A stretch of DNA of 8,696 bases from Candidatus Coatesiibacteriota bacterium (GTDB lineage: Bacteria > RBG-13-66-14), in contig WJMB01000159.1 in the NCBI GenBank assembly GCA_014728185.1, positions 1 through 8,696 of the forward strand, written 5' to 3'. The position numbers and the translations under genes are program-made. The notes under the pieces are model-generated. The model was not told the DNA's origin, searched no databases, and saw only the letters and a list, made by a program, of their open reading frames with translations. This document shows positions 1-6,101 of this stretch, one piece after another (the stretch's first letter is position 1; every line of letters starts with the position of its first letter).

Positions 1-254
1 CGCAGCATCCGCGCGCCCAGCCCCGAGCCGCCGATACCCAGCAAGATCACGTCGTCCAGATCGTCGACGCGGGCGGCGGCGAAGTCGAGCAGCGCGGTCG
101 GATCCGCCTCGGGCAACCGGGTGTAGCCCGGCGGGTCGTCGGTCAGGGCGGCGATCACTTCCGGATACTCGGCCTGCCAGGCGGCGAAGTCCAGGCCGGT
201 CTCACCGACGAGTTCGCGGGAACCGGGGTTGAGGTCGAGATTGAGGTTGAGCAT
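1..254 (-). CDS. pgi: Glucose-6-phosphate isomerase, N-terminal part (cut by window edge)
   Basis: The frame gives 84 complete residues plus two bases before the window ends. They start MLNLNLDLNPG and finish in a glycine-rich motif, LLGIGGSGLGARML, at about residues 71-84. The GIGGS signature after a hydrophobic strand is the start of the first SIS-type sugar-phosphate-binding domain of phosphoglucose isomerases. The family interconverts glucose 6-phosphate and fructose 6-phosphate in cytoplasmic glycolysis and gluconeogenesis. The motif lies only about 70 residues from the start, which suits the shorter bacterial form rather than the longer E. coli type. The start is fixed by a GGGAGG Shine-Dalgarno four bases upstream. 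The gene lies 24 nt behind a lipoprotein gene on the same strand, so the two are probably one transcript. A bifunctional phosphoglucose/phosphomannose isomerase cannot be excluded because the catalytic C-terminal part is missing. Confidence 0.82.
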   Translation of the reverse strand, partial: MLNLNLDLNPGSRELVGETGLDFAAWQAEYPEVIAALTDDPPGYTRLPEADPTALLDFAAARVDDLDDVILLGIGGSGLGARML

Positions 255-258
255 TAAG

Positions 259-264
259 CCTCCC
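259..264 (-). promoter_or_regulatory. Shine-Dalgarno site of the isomerase gene
   Basis: On the minus strand GGGAGG sits four bases before the ATG at 254-252. It is the clearest ribosome binding site in the window and decides the isomerase start. It lies in the short gap after the TAA stop (281-279) of the upstream lipoprotein gene, which supports translation from a shared message. Confidence 0.75.
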
Positions 265-278
265 GGGTAGGTTGGGGG

Positions 279-851
279 TTACGGTTGGGGATTGGCCTCG
301 GCCGCGTAGACGGCCTCGGCGAGATCGCGCTGCAGGGTCTCCAGTTGGGAAAGTTTCTCATCGATTCTGACATCGGCGTCGTCGATGACGGCGATCAGGC
401 GTTCCAGGAATCCGCCCAGCAGGGGCTTGTAGTCGGGACCGGCGACCAGGACGACACCCTTGAGGTAATCGCGGGCCGCCTCAAGCTCGGCGCAGGCCGC
501 CGCCGGATCTCCACCGAAACGCAGCGCCACGTCGGCGGTGTAGATCCGTCGGCTGACGCTGATCAGCGGCAGCTCGAGCCGGACGGCGCGCGAGGCGGCC
601 GCCTGGGCCTCCACCACCTTGCGGGCGGCCAGGCCGAAGTTATTCTCGGCGAAATCACCCGCAGCTCCGGCCAGGAGTTCGTCAACATCAGCCAGAGCGG
701 CGGCGGTGCGCTCCAGCTCCGGCCCTTCCGGAGGCAGCTCGACGGTTTGAGCCGGTGAATCATCGCCGCAGGAGAGGAAAAGGGCCGCCGAGAGCGTCAG
801 GACGACCGTCGCAACGACTCCCATACCGCTTGCTTGCTTTGTTTGTGGCAT
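279..851 (-). CDS. Putative lipoprotein of unknown function, helical
   Basis: This is a 190-residue protein starting MPQTKQASGMG. A hydrophobic segment follows at residues 11-27, ending in LFLSC with Cys28 as the likely lipidated residue. Phe at -3 is not canonical for a lipobox, so lipidation is likely but not certain. The mature part begins with an acidic, proline-containing linker. It continues as alanine/leucine/glutamate-rich amphipathic helices to the end (for example ELERTAAALADVDELLAG and DEKLSQLETLQRDLAEAV), with no catalytic motif seen; a helical bundle is the simplest reading. The frame stays open upstream to an ATG at 896, but that extension lies in the inverted-repeat element and would put 15 charged residues before the signal sequence, so the inner ATG at 851 is preferred. 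Only a weak GAGA-type ribosome site precedes it. It is probably co-transcribed with the downstream isomerase. The family was not recognised. Confidence 0.75.
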   Translation of the reverse strand: MPQTKQASGMGVVATVVLTLSAALFLSCGDDSPAQTVELPPEGPELERTAAALADVDELLAGAAGDFAENNFGLAARKVVEAQAAASRAVRLELPLISVSRRIYTADVALRFGGDPAAACAELEAARDYLKGVVLVAGPDYKPLLGGFLERLIAVIDDADVRIDEKLSQLETLQRDLAEAVYAAEANPQP

Positions 852-1156
852 CCAATCATCTCGCTTGTGAGGCCGCCGCGTCCCCGGCTCGATCAACCCA
901 GCGACCCGTATTCGCCTTCCGGAGCGGAGGCTTTGGCACGCTTTTTGCGCAGTTCCCCCGGGCTAATCCCGCAGGCGGAGGGGGTCTTCGCAAAAAGCGT
1001 GCCAAAGCCGGACAGAGCCGGAGATCGTTGGAGAAAGAGGGGGCGAGCCGGGGACGCGGCGGCCTCGTTAGTGAACAATCCTCAGGTGGAGGATATAAAA
1101 GTCGCGGACATAGTGATGTGATACGGAACACACCAACGGGGAGAGCCAGGAGAGCC
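852..1156. other. Intergenic region between peptidase and lipoprotein genes
   Basis: These 305 bases separate two genes on the minus strand. Positions 869-1066 are the nested inverted-repeat element described separately. The remaining bases (1067-1156) contain an AT-rich patch (TATAAAA at 1094-1100, read on the plus strand) that could be part of a -10 box on either strand. I see no convincing -35 partner. Short open frames here in all directions are translations of the repeat arms and are not considered genes. Confidence 0.5.
869..1066. repeat. 198-bp nested inverted-repeat element (MITE/REPIN-like)
   Basis: Two pairs of perfect inverted repeats are nested about one centre. The outer arms are 23 nt, at 869-891 and 1044-1066 (left arm starts gaggccgccgcg). 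The inner arms are 21 nt, at 929-949 and 989-1009 (left arm starts ggctttggcacg). Inner pairing continues imperfectly towards a loop with complementary C- and G-runs. Sequence between outer and inner arms pairs only in patches. No protein-coding gene fits and no obvious target-site duplication flanks the element. No T-run follows either stem, so it is not a typical intrinsic terminator. The architecture resembles non-autonomous mobile repeats such as MITEs or REPINs; that assignment is inference from symmetry alone. Transcripts running from the peptidase gene towards the lipoprotein gene would fold here. Confidence 0.7.
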
Positions 1157-3556
1157 TCAGCGGATGACCGCCAGGCGCCCGCTTTTGGTTTCGCCGTCGG
1201 GGGCGCGCAAGACGAAGAGGTAGATCCCGGCGGCCAGTTCGGCTCCGGCGTCGTTGACGGCGTTCCAGCTCAGGGTCGGCCCGTCACTGGTCGCGCTGAA
1301 AAGCAGGGATCCGTCGACGGAGTGCACCCGGACCTCGGTGCCCGGTGTCAGGCCGGTGAAGGTCAGCGCACCGCCGTCGGCGGGGCGGTAGGGGTTGGGA
1401 TAGGCGTAGGCCCCGGTCAAATCACCTTCCCAGTCGGTTTCGCCGCCGGTGAGTCCGAGGACGGCGCCGACGATGGCCCGGGTGACCTGCCGAGTGAGTG
1501 GGAACTGATCCTGAATGGTCGGATAATCGTCCTGGCTGGTGTGGTAGTAGGGGTAGGGGACGTCGAAGTCCTCGATGGTCAGCACGGCGGGGAAGCCAGC
1601 GTACCAGAAGGGGGCGTGGTCGGAGCGGAAAAACTCGTCATCGAGGAGCTTATAGCCGGGCATGCCTTCGCCGTAATCCGCGCAGGCGCCGACGAGGTAA
1701 TCGGCCAGCCAGGTGCTGGGACCGTTGCAGATGATGTCCAGGTCCTCCTGCTCACCGGCGGGATCGCTCCAGACCACCATATCGACGTTGAGCACGGCGT
1801 CGGCCCGGCCACCGGAGCGCACCAGGTTGTTGACGTGGTGATAGCTGCCGTGGAGACCGAGCTCCTCGGCGCTGAAGAAAGCCACGCGCAGGGTGCGCCT
1901 CGGCTGGTGGTCGGCCAATACCCGGGCGGCCTCGAGCAGGGCGGCGTCGGCGGAGCCGTTGTCGTTGGCCCCGGGGGCCAGGGTGTTGGGATCGACGTCG
2001 GTGGCTATTGAGTCGTAGTGGGCGGTCAGGTAGATGACGCTATCCGGGTGTTCGGAACCTTCCTTCTCGCCGACGACGTTCTGCCAGACCACCTCGCAGT
2101 CGGGGTCCAGGGCGTCGATGTGGTTGGTGAAGCTCTCGCCGTCGCTGGAGCTCAGGGGGCCGTCCTGGCCGGCGACCCAGAGCCTGACGCCGCCGTCGTC
2201 GGCGCAGTTGACCACCCCGCCGGTGGGCAGCAGCACCCGCCGCCAGCTTTCGCCGTCGTCGCTGATCCAGAGGGTGCCCAACTGGCCGGTGAGGACGAAA
2301 CCCCTTCCGCTGTAGGCGGTGGAGCCCAGAAAGAAGGTGGCCTCGTCGGCGTCGGGAAGGCTCAGGCTCGTCCATTCATCGCCGTTCTCACTGCGCAGCA
2401 CGACGCCGTTGCCGGCGGTCACGTAGACGCCGGCGTTGTAGGCGATGGTGCGCAGGGTTTCCTGGCCGGAGCGCACCAATTCCCAATCGACGGCGTGGTT
2501 CAGCGAGCGCCAGACCGAGCCCTGGCCGCCCACGGCGTAGACCACGCCGGGGTGGTCCGCCGGGGCGCAGATGTCGTAGACCGAGCCGTCGACGGCTCCG
2601 CCCTCGCTCCAAGTCAAGCCACCGTCGTCGGTGATCCGGAAGCCCCCGCTCGCGTCGACGGCGTAGCCGTGATCGACATCGGCGAAGTCCATCGCCCGCA
2701 GGGTACGCGGGGCCTCGAAGAGGTCCACGCCCTGCCAGCTCCAGCCGGAGTCGATGGAGCGGTAGAAGCGGGTGCCGGCCCCGTAGTAGAAGGTGTCGGG
2801 AGTAAAGGCCTCGCAGCCGTAGACGCCGAAGTCAATCGCTCCCTCGGGGGGCAGGAAGGCCTTGAAGTTCGTCCCGCCGTCGGTGGAGAAGAAGGCGTAG
2901 CTCATCCGGGTGCCCAGCAGGACCAGTTGGCCCTCGGCGGCCAGAGAGATCGCGTGCTCGCCCAGCCAGCTCTCCAGGGTCACTTCGAAACCGCAGGCCT
3001 CGAGCTCGGCGGCCAGGTAGTCCCGGGCGTCGTTGATCGGTTCGCTGTAGGTGTAGCGTGTGCGGAAGTCGGTCAGGGCCAGGTTGTAGGCGTCGATGGA
3101 GTCCAGCTCTACCAGCTCGACCTCGTCGTCGAAACCGCCGGCGGGGGTGGGCGGGTCCAGATCGCCCGTGTAGCGCAGCAGGGGCGTGAGGGCCCGGTAC
3201 TGCAGGGCGGGATCGACGGCGAGGGTGGCCAGTCGGCGGGGTCGCAGGCGGCAGATCAGGCCGCCGCCGGGCAGGGCTCCCAAAACCTCGACGTCCCCGG
3301 GCGGAACCGGCGCAGCGCCGTCGCGGCGGCTGAGCAGGTAGAGGTCGTCGAGGTCCTCGACGGCCACGGCGTCCGCTCCGGGCCGGGCACCGAGATAGAG
3401 GGACAGACCGTCGAACTCGCCGAAATAGACCCCCGCTCCATCGACCGACTCCGGGGGCTCGTCGGTCGCGTTGATGTAAACCGCCGGGGCGGTGAGGGCG
3501 CAGATCAGGATCAGACCCACACAGAGGCGCGAGATACCGAACATAGCTTTGGACAT
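1157..3556 (-). CDS. Secreted M28-family zinc metallopeptidase with inserted BNR propeller and FlgD-like tail
   Basis: A 799-residue exported peptidase. Residues 1-25 form a signal peptide (MSKAMFGISRLCVGLILICA). After an N-terminal region of unknown role, a helix/strand typical of the start of M28 domains (RDYLAAELEACGFEVTLES, ~178-196) leads into a propeller (~198-488). The propeller has seven Asp-box/BNR-like motifs at about 223, 266, 307, 350, 388, 431 and 469, spaced 38-43 residues. M28 resumes at WQNVVGEKEG (~491). The expected metal and catalytic residues are present: His513 (AHYDS), Asp532 (GANDNGS), Glu564/Glu565 (SAEELGLHGS), Asp592 (NVDM) and His672 (YYHTSQDD). The tail (716-799, YPNPYRP to GRLAVIR) resembles the FlgD-Ig/type A sorting domain found on surface or secreted proteins. 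M28 enzymes are mostly aminopeptidases or carboxypeptidases; the substrate here is unknown. The frame is open to 3733, but the start at 3556 is chosen because it begins the signal peptide and the good promoter lies inside the longer frame. Confidence 0.88.
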   Translation of the reverse strand: MSKAMFGISRLCVGLILICALTAPAVYINATDEPPESVDGAGVYFGEFDGLSLYLGARPGADAVAVEDLDDLYLLSRRDGAAPVPPGDVEVLGALPGGGLICRLRPRRLATLAVDPALQYRALTPLLRYTGDLDPPTPAGGFDDEVELVELDSIDAYNLALTDFRTRYTYSEPINDARDYLAAELEACGFEVTLESWLGEHAISLAAEGQLVLLGTRMSYAFFSTDGGTNFKAFLPPEGAIDFGVYGCEAFTPDTFYYGAGTRFYRSIDSGWSWQGVDLFEAPRTLRAMDFADVDHGYAVDASGGFRITDDGGLTWSEGGAVDGSVYDICAPADHPGVVYAVGGQGSVWRSLNHAVDWELVRSGQETLRTIAYNAGVYVTAGNGVVLRSENGDEWTSLSLPDADEATFFLGSTAYSGRGFVLTGQLGTLWISDDGESWRRVLLPTGGVVNCADDGGVRLWVAGQDGPLSSSDGESFTNHIDALDPDCEVVWQNVVGEKEGSEHPDSVIYLTAHYDSIATDVDPNTLAPGANDNGSADAALLEAARVLADHQPRRTLRVAFFSAEELGLHGSYHHVNNLVRSGGRADAVLNVDMVVWSDPAGEQEDLDIICNGPSTWLADYLVGACADYGEGMPGYKLLDDEFFRSDHAPFWYAGFPAVLTIEDFDVPYPYYHTSQDDYPTIQDQFPLTRQVTRAIVGAVLGLTGGETDWEGDLTGAYAYPNPYRPADGGALTFTGLTPGTEVRVHSVDGSLLFSATSDGPTLSWNAVNDAGAELAAGIYLFVLRAPDGETKSGRLAVIR

Positions 3557-3578
3557 GATGCTACCCGATTCCGGCGGT

Positions 3579-3595
3579 GTCGTCCCGGGGACGAC
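3579..3595 (-). promoter_or_regulatory. Leader hairpin of the peptidase gene
   Basis: The 17-nt sequence gtcgtcccggggacgac is a perfect inverted repeat about a single central base. In the peptidase transcript it would form a hairpin ending about 22 nt before the ATG at 3556. It could affect translation initiation or mRNA stability, but no T-run follows it, so it is not a terminator. Confidence 0.45.
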
Positions 3596-3634
3596 GGTGA
3601 GGGATAGAAGCCGTCGCAGCCGACGTTGCGCAGA

Positions 3635-3646
3635 CTGACAGGTCAG
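3635..3646. promoter_or_regulatory. Operator-like palindrome at the peptidase transcript start
   Basis: The sequence ctgacaggtcag is a 5-bp inverted repeat with a 2-bp centre. It lies 6-17 bases downstream of the minus-strand -10 box, overlapping the expected transcription start. That position suits a repressor site, but a 12-bp palindrome can occur by chance and no regulator gene is seen in the window. Confidence 0.3.
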
Positions 3647-3651
3647 CTTGC

Positions 3652-3681
3652 AGTATAGCCCCCGGGTCGTCGCAGAGTCAA
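3652..3681 (-). promoter_or_regulatory. Sigma70-type promoter of the peptidase gene
   Basis: Read on the minus strand, TTGACT (3681-3676) and TATACT (3657-3652) each match the consensus at five of six positions and are separated by 18 bp. This predicts transcription starting near 3645 and a leader of about 90 nt before the ATG at 3556. The site also argues against the longer open frame starting at 3733, which would begin upstream of the promoter. Confidence 0.65.
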
Positions 3682-3838
3682 GCGCGGGCGGGGCGGGGCT
3701 GGCGAGGGCCGGTTGATGTCGCAGAAAAAACACCCCTCAAATCGATTCTTCATCGACACTCATCTAACCAAGGGGGGATCAAAGCACGACCAATGGTTTG
3801 AACAGCAGCCGCAAACTCCCTGATAACGGCCAAACAGC

Positions 3839-3865
3839 TTGACAGTGCAGTAATTTCCATATAAA
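3839..3865 (+). promoter_or_regulatory. Candidate promoter for the barrel gene leader
   Basis: A perfect TTGACA at 3839-3844 is followed by TATAAA at 3860-3865, with a spacer of 15 bp, shorter than the preferred 17. Reading TAAACT two bases later gives a 17-bp spacer but a poorer -10. The site lies in a lower-GC stretch and points towards the barrel gene, whose start is about 400 nt further on. If active, it makes a long untranslated leader or a separate small RNA. Confidence 0.45.
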
Positions 3866-3957
3866 CTGCTTTTAAGAACTGTAGGCGGGTGGACGCATGA
3901 GGGGCGACCGACTACGCCATGCAGGTTCTCAGATTGACCGGGGAGCATGATCTGCCT

Positions 3958-4067
3958 CGGGGAGGTTCCACCTCCTCGAACGCTGGCGCAGTAGAACGGC
4001 CGGCGGTGGAGTTCGAGCCGACGACCGGAATAACAGCGCCGATTAGTTCCGGTCGACGGCTGCTCGA
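3958..4067 (+). promoter_or_regulatory. Structured leader region with overlapping hairpins
   Basis: Three stems can be drawn. Hairpin A is 3958-3966 with 3970-3978 (cggggaggt / acctcctcg, one G-T pair, 3-nt loop as drawn). Stem B is 3975-3981 with 4011-4017 (ctcgaac / gttcgag, perfect), continued by 3982-3987 with 3999-4004 (gctggc / gccggc, one wobble) around an 11-nt loop. Hairpin C is 4017-4030 with 4047-4060 (13 of 14 paired), extendable with a bulge to 4011-4067. A and B share 3975-3978, and extended C shares 4011-4017 with B, so they cannot all form at once. Such alternatives are typical of regulatory leaders, but I recognise no known riboswitch or RNA family. Folding was done by eye. 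Confidence 0.4.
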
Positions 4068-4272
4068 CTATAGCGCACAAACCGCTTCACTTCCCAACCA
4101 ATCTGAACAGGCTTCCGGCCAACCAAGAAACCCGAGACGACGGCCGCGGCTGTGTGCCGGTCCTCACGAGCCGGACCATCAAGCCAACCTGGGCGTAGCG
4201 AAGCCTCGACGAGGGGTTCACCACCCCGAATCGAGAAACCGGCCGTCAGATGGGGGTTTTTGTATCTTTACC

Positions 4273-5298
4273 ATGAAAAGGCCCATACTCAGCGCGCTGC
4301 TCGCCGTCCTCCTCTTCGCCTGCGTCCTGCCGGCGGCGGCGGGCCCCTACATCAACCCCGGGTTGATGAGCATCCCCACCGCCTACACCCTCGAACACAC
4401 CGCCATCAAGGTCGGCTACGCCGGCAGCTTCTTCCTCGGGATGGCGCCCACCGACCCTAACATCACCGATTACTACGACGTTTCCCTGAGCGGTGGCCTG
4501 GAGTTCTGGGGCCTGGGTCTGGAGCTCTCCTTCGCCGGTTACGACTTCGACACTTCCGCCTACGCGGGCAGCGCCGAGCTGCGCTTCATCAACGAAACCC
4601 CGCGCTTCCCGGCGGTGGCTTTAGGCGTGCGCAACATCGGCGGCGACGTCCAGATCAGCTCATTCGGGACGCCGGGTGAATCCGGCGGCGCCTCGCCCTA
4701 CTTCCCCGCCGGTTACGAGCGCAAGTGGTTCGACGAGATTTCGGCCTACGTCGTCTTCTCCAAGGATTTCTACCCCGCCCTGGAGATCCCCCTGACGGGG
4801 CACCTTGGCTTGGGCACGGGCATGTTCCAGGGTCAGTACATCAGCAAGTACACCGATTCGGAAACCTGGCAAGGCATCTTCGGCGCCTTGGAGTACAAGC
4901 CCTTCTATTTCCTCTCCATCGCCCTGGAGGTCACCGGCCGCGACCTAAACTTCGGCGTCCTCTACGAGCTGCCCTGGTACGGCATGGAGGTCGGCGTCTC
5001 CTTCGACAAACTGGAGATGCTCTTCTACTCCGACGAGGAAATCCTCGAGGTGCAGAACGGCGTCATCGATGAGTACGACCAGGTAGGCTTCGGCGTTCAC
5101 TTCGGCGTCCAATTCGGCCCCTTCGTCACCGACACCGACGTCAAGAAACTGGAACTCATCGACCAGCGTATCGAAGAGGGCGAGGACCGCCTGCGCGAAA
5201 TCCAGATCCGCCGCCGCGAGATCCAGGAGCGCCTGTCCGAGCTGCGCGACCGCATCGCCGCCGAGCGGGAGGGCGAGAGCGGCGAAGACACCGAGTAG
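4273..5298 (+). CDS. Predicted outer-membrane beta-barrel protein with C-terminal coiled coil
   Basis: A 341-residue protein with signal peptide MKRPILSALLAVLLFACVLPAAA, likely cut before GPY. A Cys at position 17 sits in an imperfect lipobox context, but a hydrophobic stretch follows it, so ordinary cleavage is preferred. Residues 24-285 are alternating aromatic/aliphatic strands with tight turns (SLSGGLEFWGLGLELSFAGY, GFGVHFGVQFGPF), typical of a barrel. The start of the mature protein (NPGLMSIPTAYTL) resembles barrels of the YjbH/exopolysaccharide-associated type, but I cannot confirm the family. From about residue 289 to 333 a charged heptad-like helix (LELIDQRIEEGEDRLREIQ) follows the last strand, ending in an acidic tail. 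The frame is open 118 codons further upstream, but that part has no protein character; the ATG at 4273 begins the signal peptide. No good Shine-Dalgarno is seen: the nearest G-run is 16 nt away. Stands alone between two long intergenic regions. Confidence 0.78.
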   Translation: MKRPILSALLAVLLFACVLPAAAGPYINPGLMSIPTAYTLEHTAIKVGYAGSFFLGMAPTDPNITDYYDVSLSGGLEFWGLGLELSFAGYDFDTSAYAGSAELRFINETPRFPAVALGVRNIGGDVQISSFGTPGESGGASPYFPAGYERKWFDEISAYVVFSKDFYPALEIPLTGHLGLGTGMFQGQYISKYTDSETWQGIFGALEYKPFYFLSIALEVTGRDLNFGVLYELPWYGMEVGVSFDKLEMLFYSDEEILEVQNGVIDEYDQVGFGVHFGVQFGPFVTDTDVKKLELIDQRIEEGEDRLREIQIRRREIQERLSELRDRIAAEREGESGEDTE

Positions 5299-5389
5299 AG
5301 CTTATCTGTCGCGGTGAGCCCCACCAGGTGGACGAAGACGAACAGCGCTGCGGTGGCTCCGTAAGCCCCAAGCCGATCAAACGCCGCCG

Positions 5390-5415
5390 GACGGCAATGT
5401 GAGACGACAATGTGA
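5390..5415. repeat. 13-bp tandem duplication
   Basis: Two adjacent copies, gacggcaatgtga (5390-5402) and gacgacaatgtga (5403-5415), differ at one base. It may be a slippage product or a paired binding site. No coding frame explains it. Confidence 0.6.
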
Positions 5416-5515
5416 AGAGGGCACCTTCAAGGCGCACACGGCGAGAGGCCGACGTCAAGAAGCTCCAGGTTCAAGAGAATCCAACCGGCGCTGTTTCAAA
5501 CCATCGCCGCCGCCA

Positions 5516-5556
5516 GGCGACGCCAAGGTTTTAAAGGCTTGCGTCCGCCGGTTTTT
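5516..5556 (+). terminator. Candidate intrinsic terminator after the barrel gene
   Basis: The left arm 5516-5527 (ggcgacgccaag) pairs with the right arm 5538-5549 (cttgcgtccgcc), with a single bulged base on each side. The loop is about 10 nt, and five T follow at 5552-5556. The shape fits a rho-independent terminator, though the stem is imperfect. It lies about 220 nt beyond the barrel stop codon, so the message would carry a long 3' tail. Confidence 0.42.
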
Positions 5557-5676
5557 CGTGCTACTTCATTATCAAGATAACAAACAAACTGATTCCTTAA
5601 GGGATCATCACAAGAATAGTGAACCAATATCTATAACTCAGGAAGCGGCTAAAAGCACGGAGGGTCATCCTGCTTT

Positions 5677-5802
5677 ATGACAAGGTATCGGTACGAAGAG
5701 TTAACAGGCTGGATGGAGCTGCTAAAACTCGCCTTTGAGAGTGTTTCGCTTCCATCTCTCCTTGGCGGTCTCGGATACCGACCAAAAGCCGCGGTTCACT
5801 GA
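5677..5802 (+). CDS. Possible 41-residue small protein
   Basis: An ATG at 5677 opens a 41-codon frame ending in TGA at 5800-5802: MTRYRYEELTGWMELLKLAF, then a short SLPSLLGGLGYRP segment. The first half would form an amphipathic helix. A GGAGGG lies at 5659-5664, 12 nt before the ATG, a little far for a ribosome site. An in-frame TAA at 5650-5652 shows the frame does not extend from upstream. It is not recognised, has no gene neighbour within 300 nt, and could be chance in this lower-GC stretch. Confidence 0.22.
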   Translation: MTRYRYEELTGWMELLKLAFESVSLPSLLGGLGYRPKAAVH

Positions 5803-6015
5803 TTATCAGTATTCTAAGTGAGCGAGACTACAAAGAGCGCTTTAAATCAGCTTTGGGACATCGACCGCATATCGTGCGATAAAGCATCCAATAACAGGTA
5901 ACAGGTCATTACCAATATATCTCTGTTCCAGTGAATGTGATACACCTTTCCTTAATGACAAATTCCAACAACTACCGCGACCGAGCCGGGTTCAAAACGC
6001 TTCGATCCAGACCAC

Positions 6016-6042
6016 CCCGGGCTTACCGGGCACACGCCGTGC
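6016..6042 (+). promoter_or_regulatory. Two adjacent hairpins upstream of the TPR gene
   Basis: Hairpin one is cccgg (6016-6020), loop gctta, ccggg (6026-6030). Hairpin two is gcac (6030-6033), loop acgcc, gtgc (6039-6042). They share a base and lie 60-86 nt before the TPR start, where a leader would be. No T-run follows. Their role is unknown and the stems are short. Confidence 0.28.
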
Positions 6043-6101
6043 TGCGACTCCCGCGATCCTCGACGGGCCCCAGCCCACCTCCCTCCGCCGGGTGATGGAT
6101 G

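Larger units (their letters stand above)
3557..4272. other. Divergent intergenic region between peptidase and barrel genes
   Basis: This is a 716-nt region between diverging genes. The left part (3557-3681) holds the peptidase leader and promoter. The centre (about 3720-3900) drops to roughly 47% GC by hand count and carries the plus-strand promoter candidate. The right part (about 3875-4272) would be the barrel gene's leader and contains the hairpins listed separately, plus a small one at 4213-4227 (ggggt, loop tcacc, acccc). Open frames crossing it on both strands (a 118-codon extension of the barrel gene and a 106-codon minus-strand frame) have unprotein-like composition and no ribosome sites. 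I treat the region as non-coding. Confidence 0.6.
5299..6101. other. Long, partly low-GC intergenic region
   Basis: These 803 bases separate two genes on the plus strand. The first third resembles the surrounding GC-rich DNA. From 5581 to 6000 the GC content is about 45% by hand count, and the line at 5581-5640 only about one third. It contains a 13-bp tandem duplication, a terminator-like hairpin, one candidate small ORF and two hairpins near the right end, all listed separately. No tRNA, transposase fragment or clear promoter for the next gene was recognised. The drop in GC may reflect non-coding sequence or a decayed or acquired segment; the sequence alone does not decide. Confidence 0.5.

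Noticed and set aside
929..1009. Intrinsic terminator of the peptidase gene
   Set aside because: The inner stem is strong, but no T-run follows on either strand and the pyrimidine run lies inside the arm.
834..1131. Short open frames on both strands across the inverted-repeat element
   Set aside because: They translate the repeat arms; the two strands give similar peptides because the sequence is nearly palindromic.
2018..3607. 529-codon open frame on the plus strand opposite the peptidase gene, and a 418-codon one at 755-2011
   Set aside because: The minus-strand frame has signal peptide, propeller motifs and M28 catalytic residues. The plus-strand frames are Gly/Val/Ala/Gln-rich shadows produced by GC-biased third positions.
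3975..4017. Possible tRNA (7-bp stem like an acceptor, a stretch resembling a D-arm, and a GTTCGA)
   Set aside because: The span is only 43 nt with no anticodon or T-arm that folds, so it is treated as a leader stem.
3760..4080. 106-codon minus-strand frame in the divergent intergenic region
   Set aside because: Unusual Cys/Arg/Ser content, no ribosome site, overlaps the promoter and leader structures.
3919..4272. 118-codon upstream extension of the barrel gene
   Set aside because: Composition is unlike a protein, and it would bury the signal peptide in the middle of the chain.
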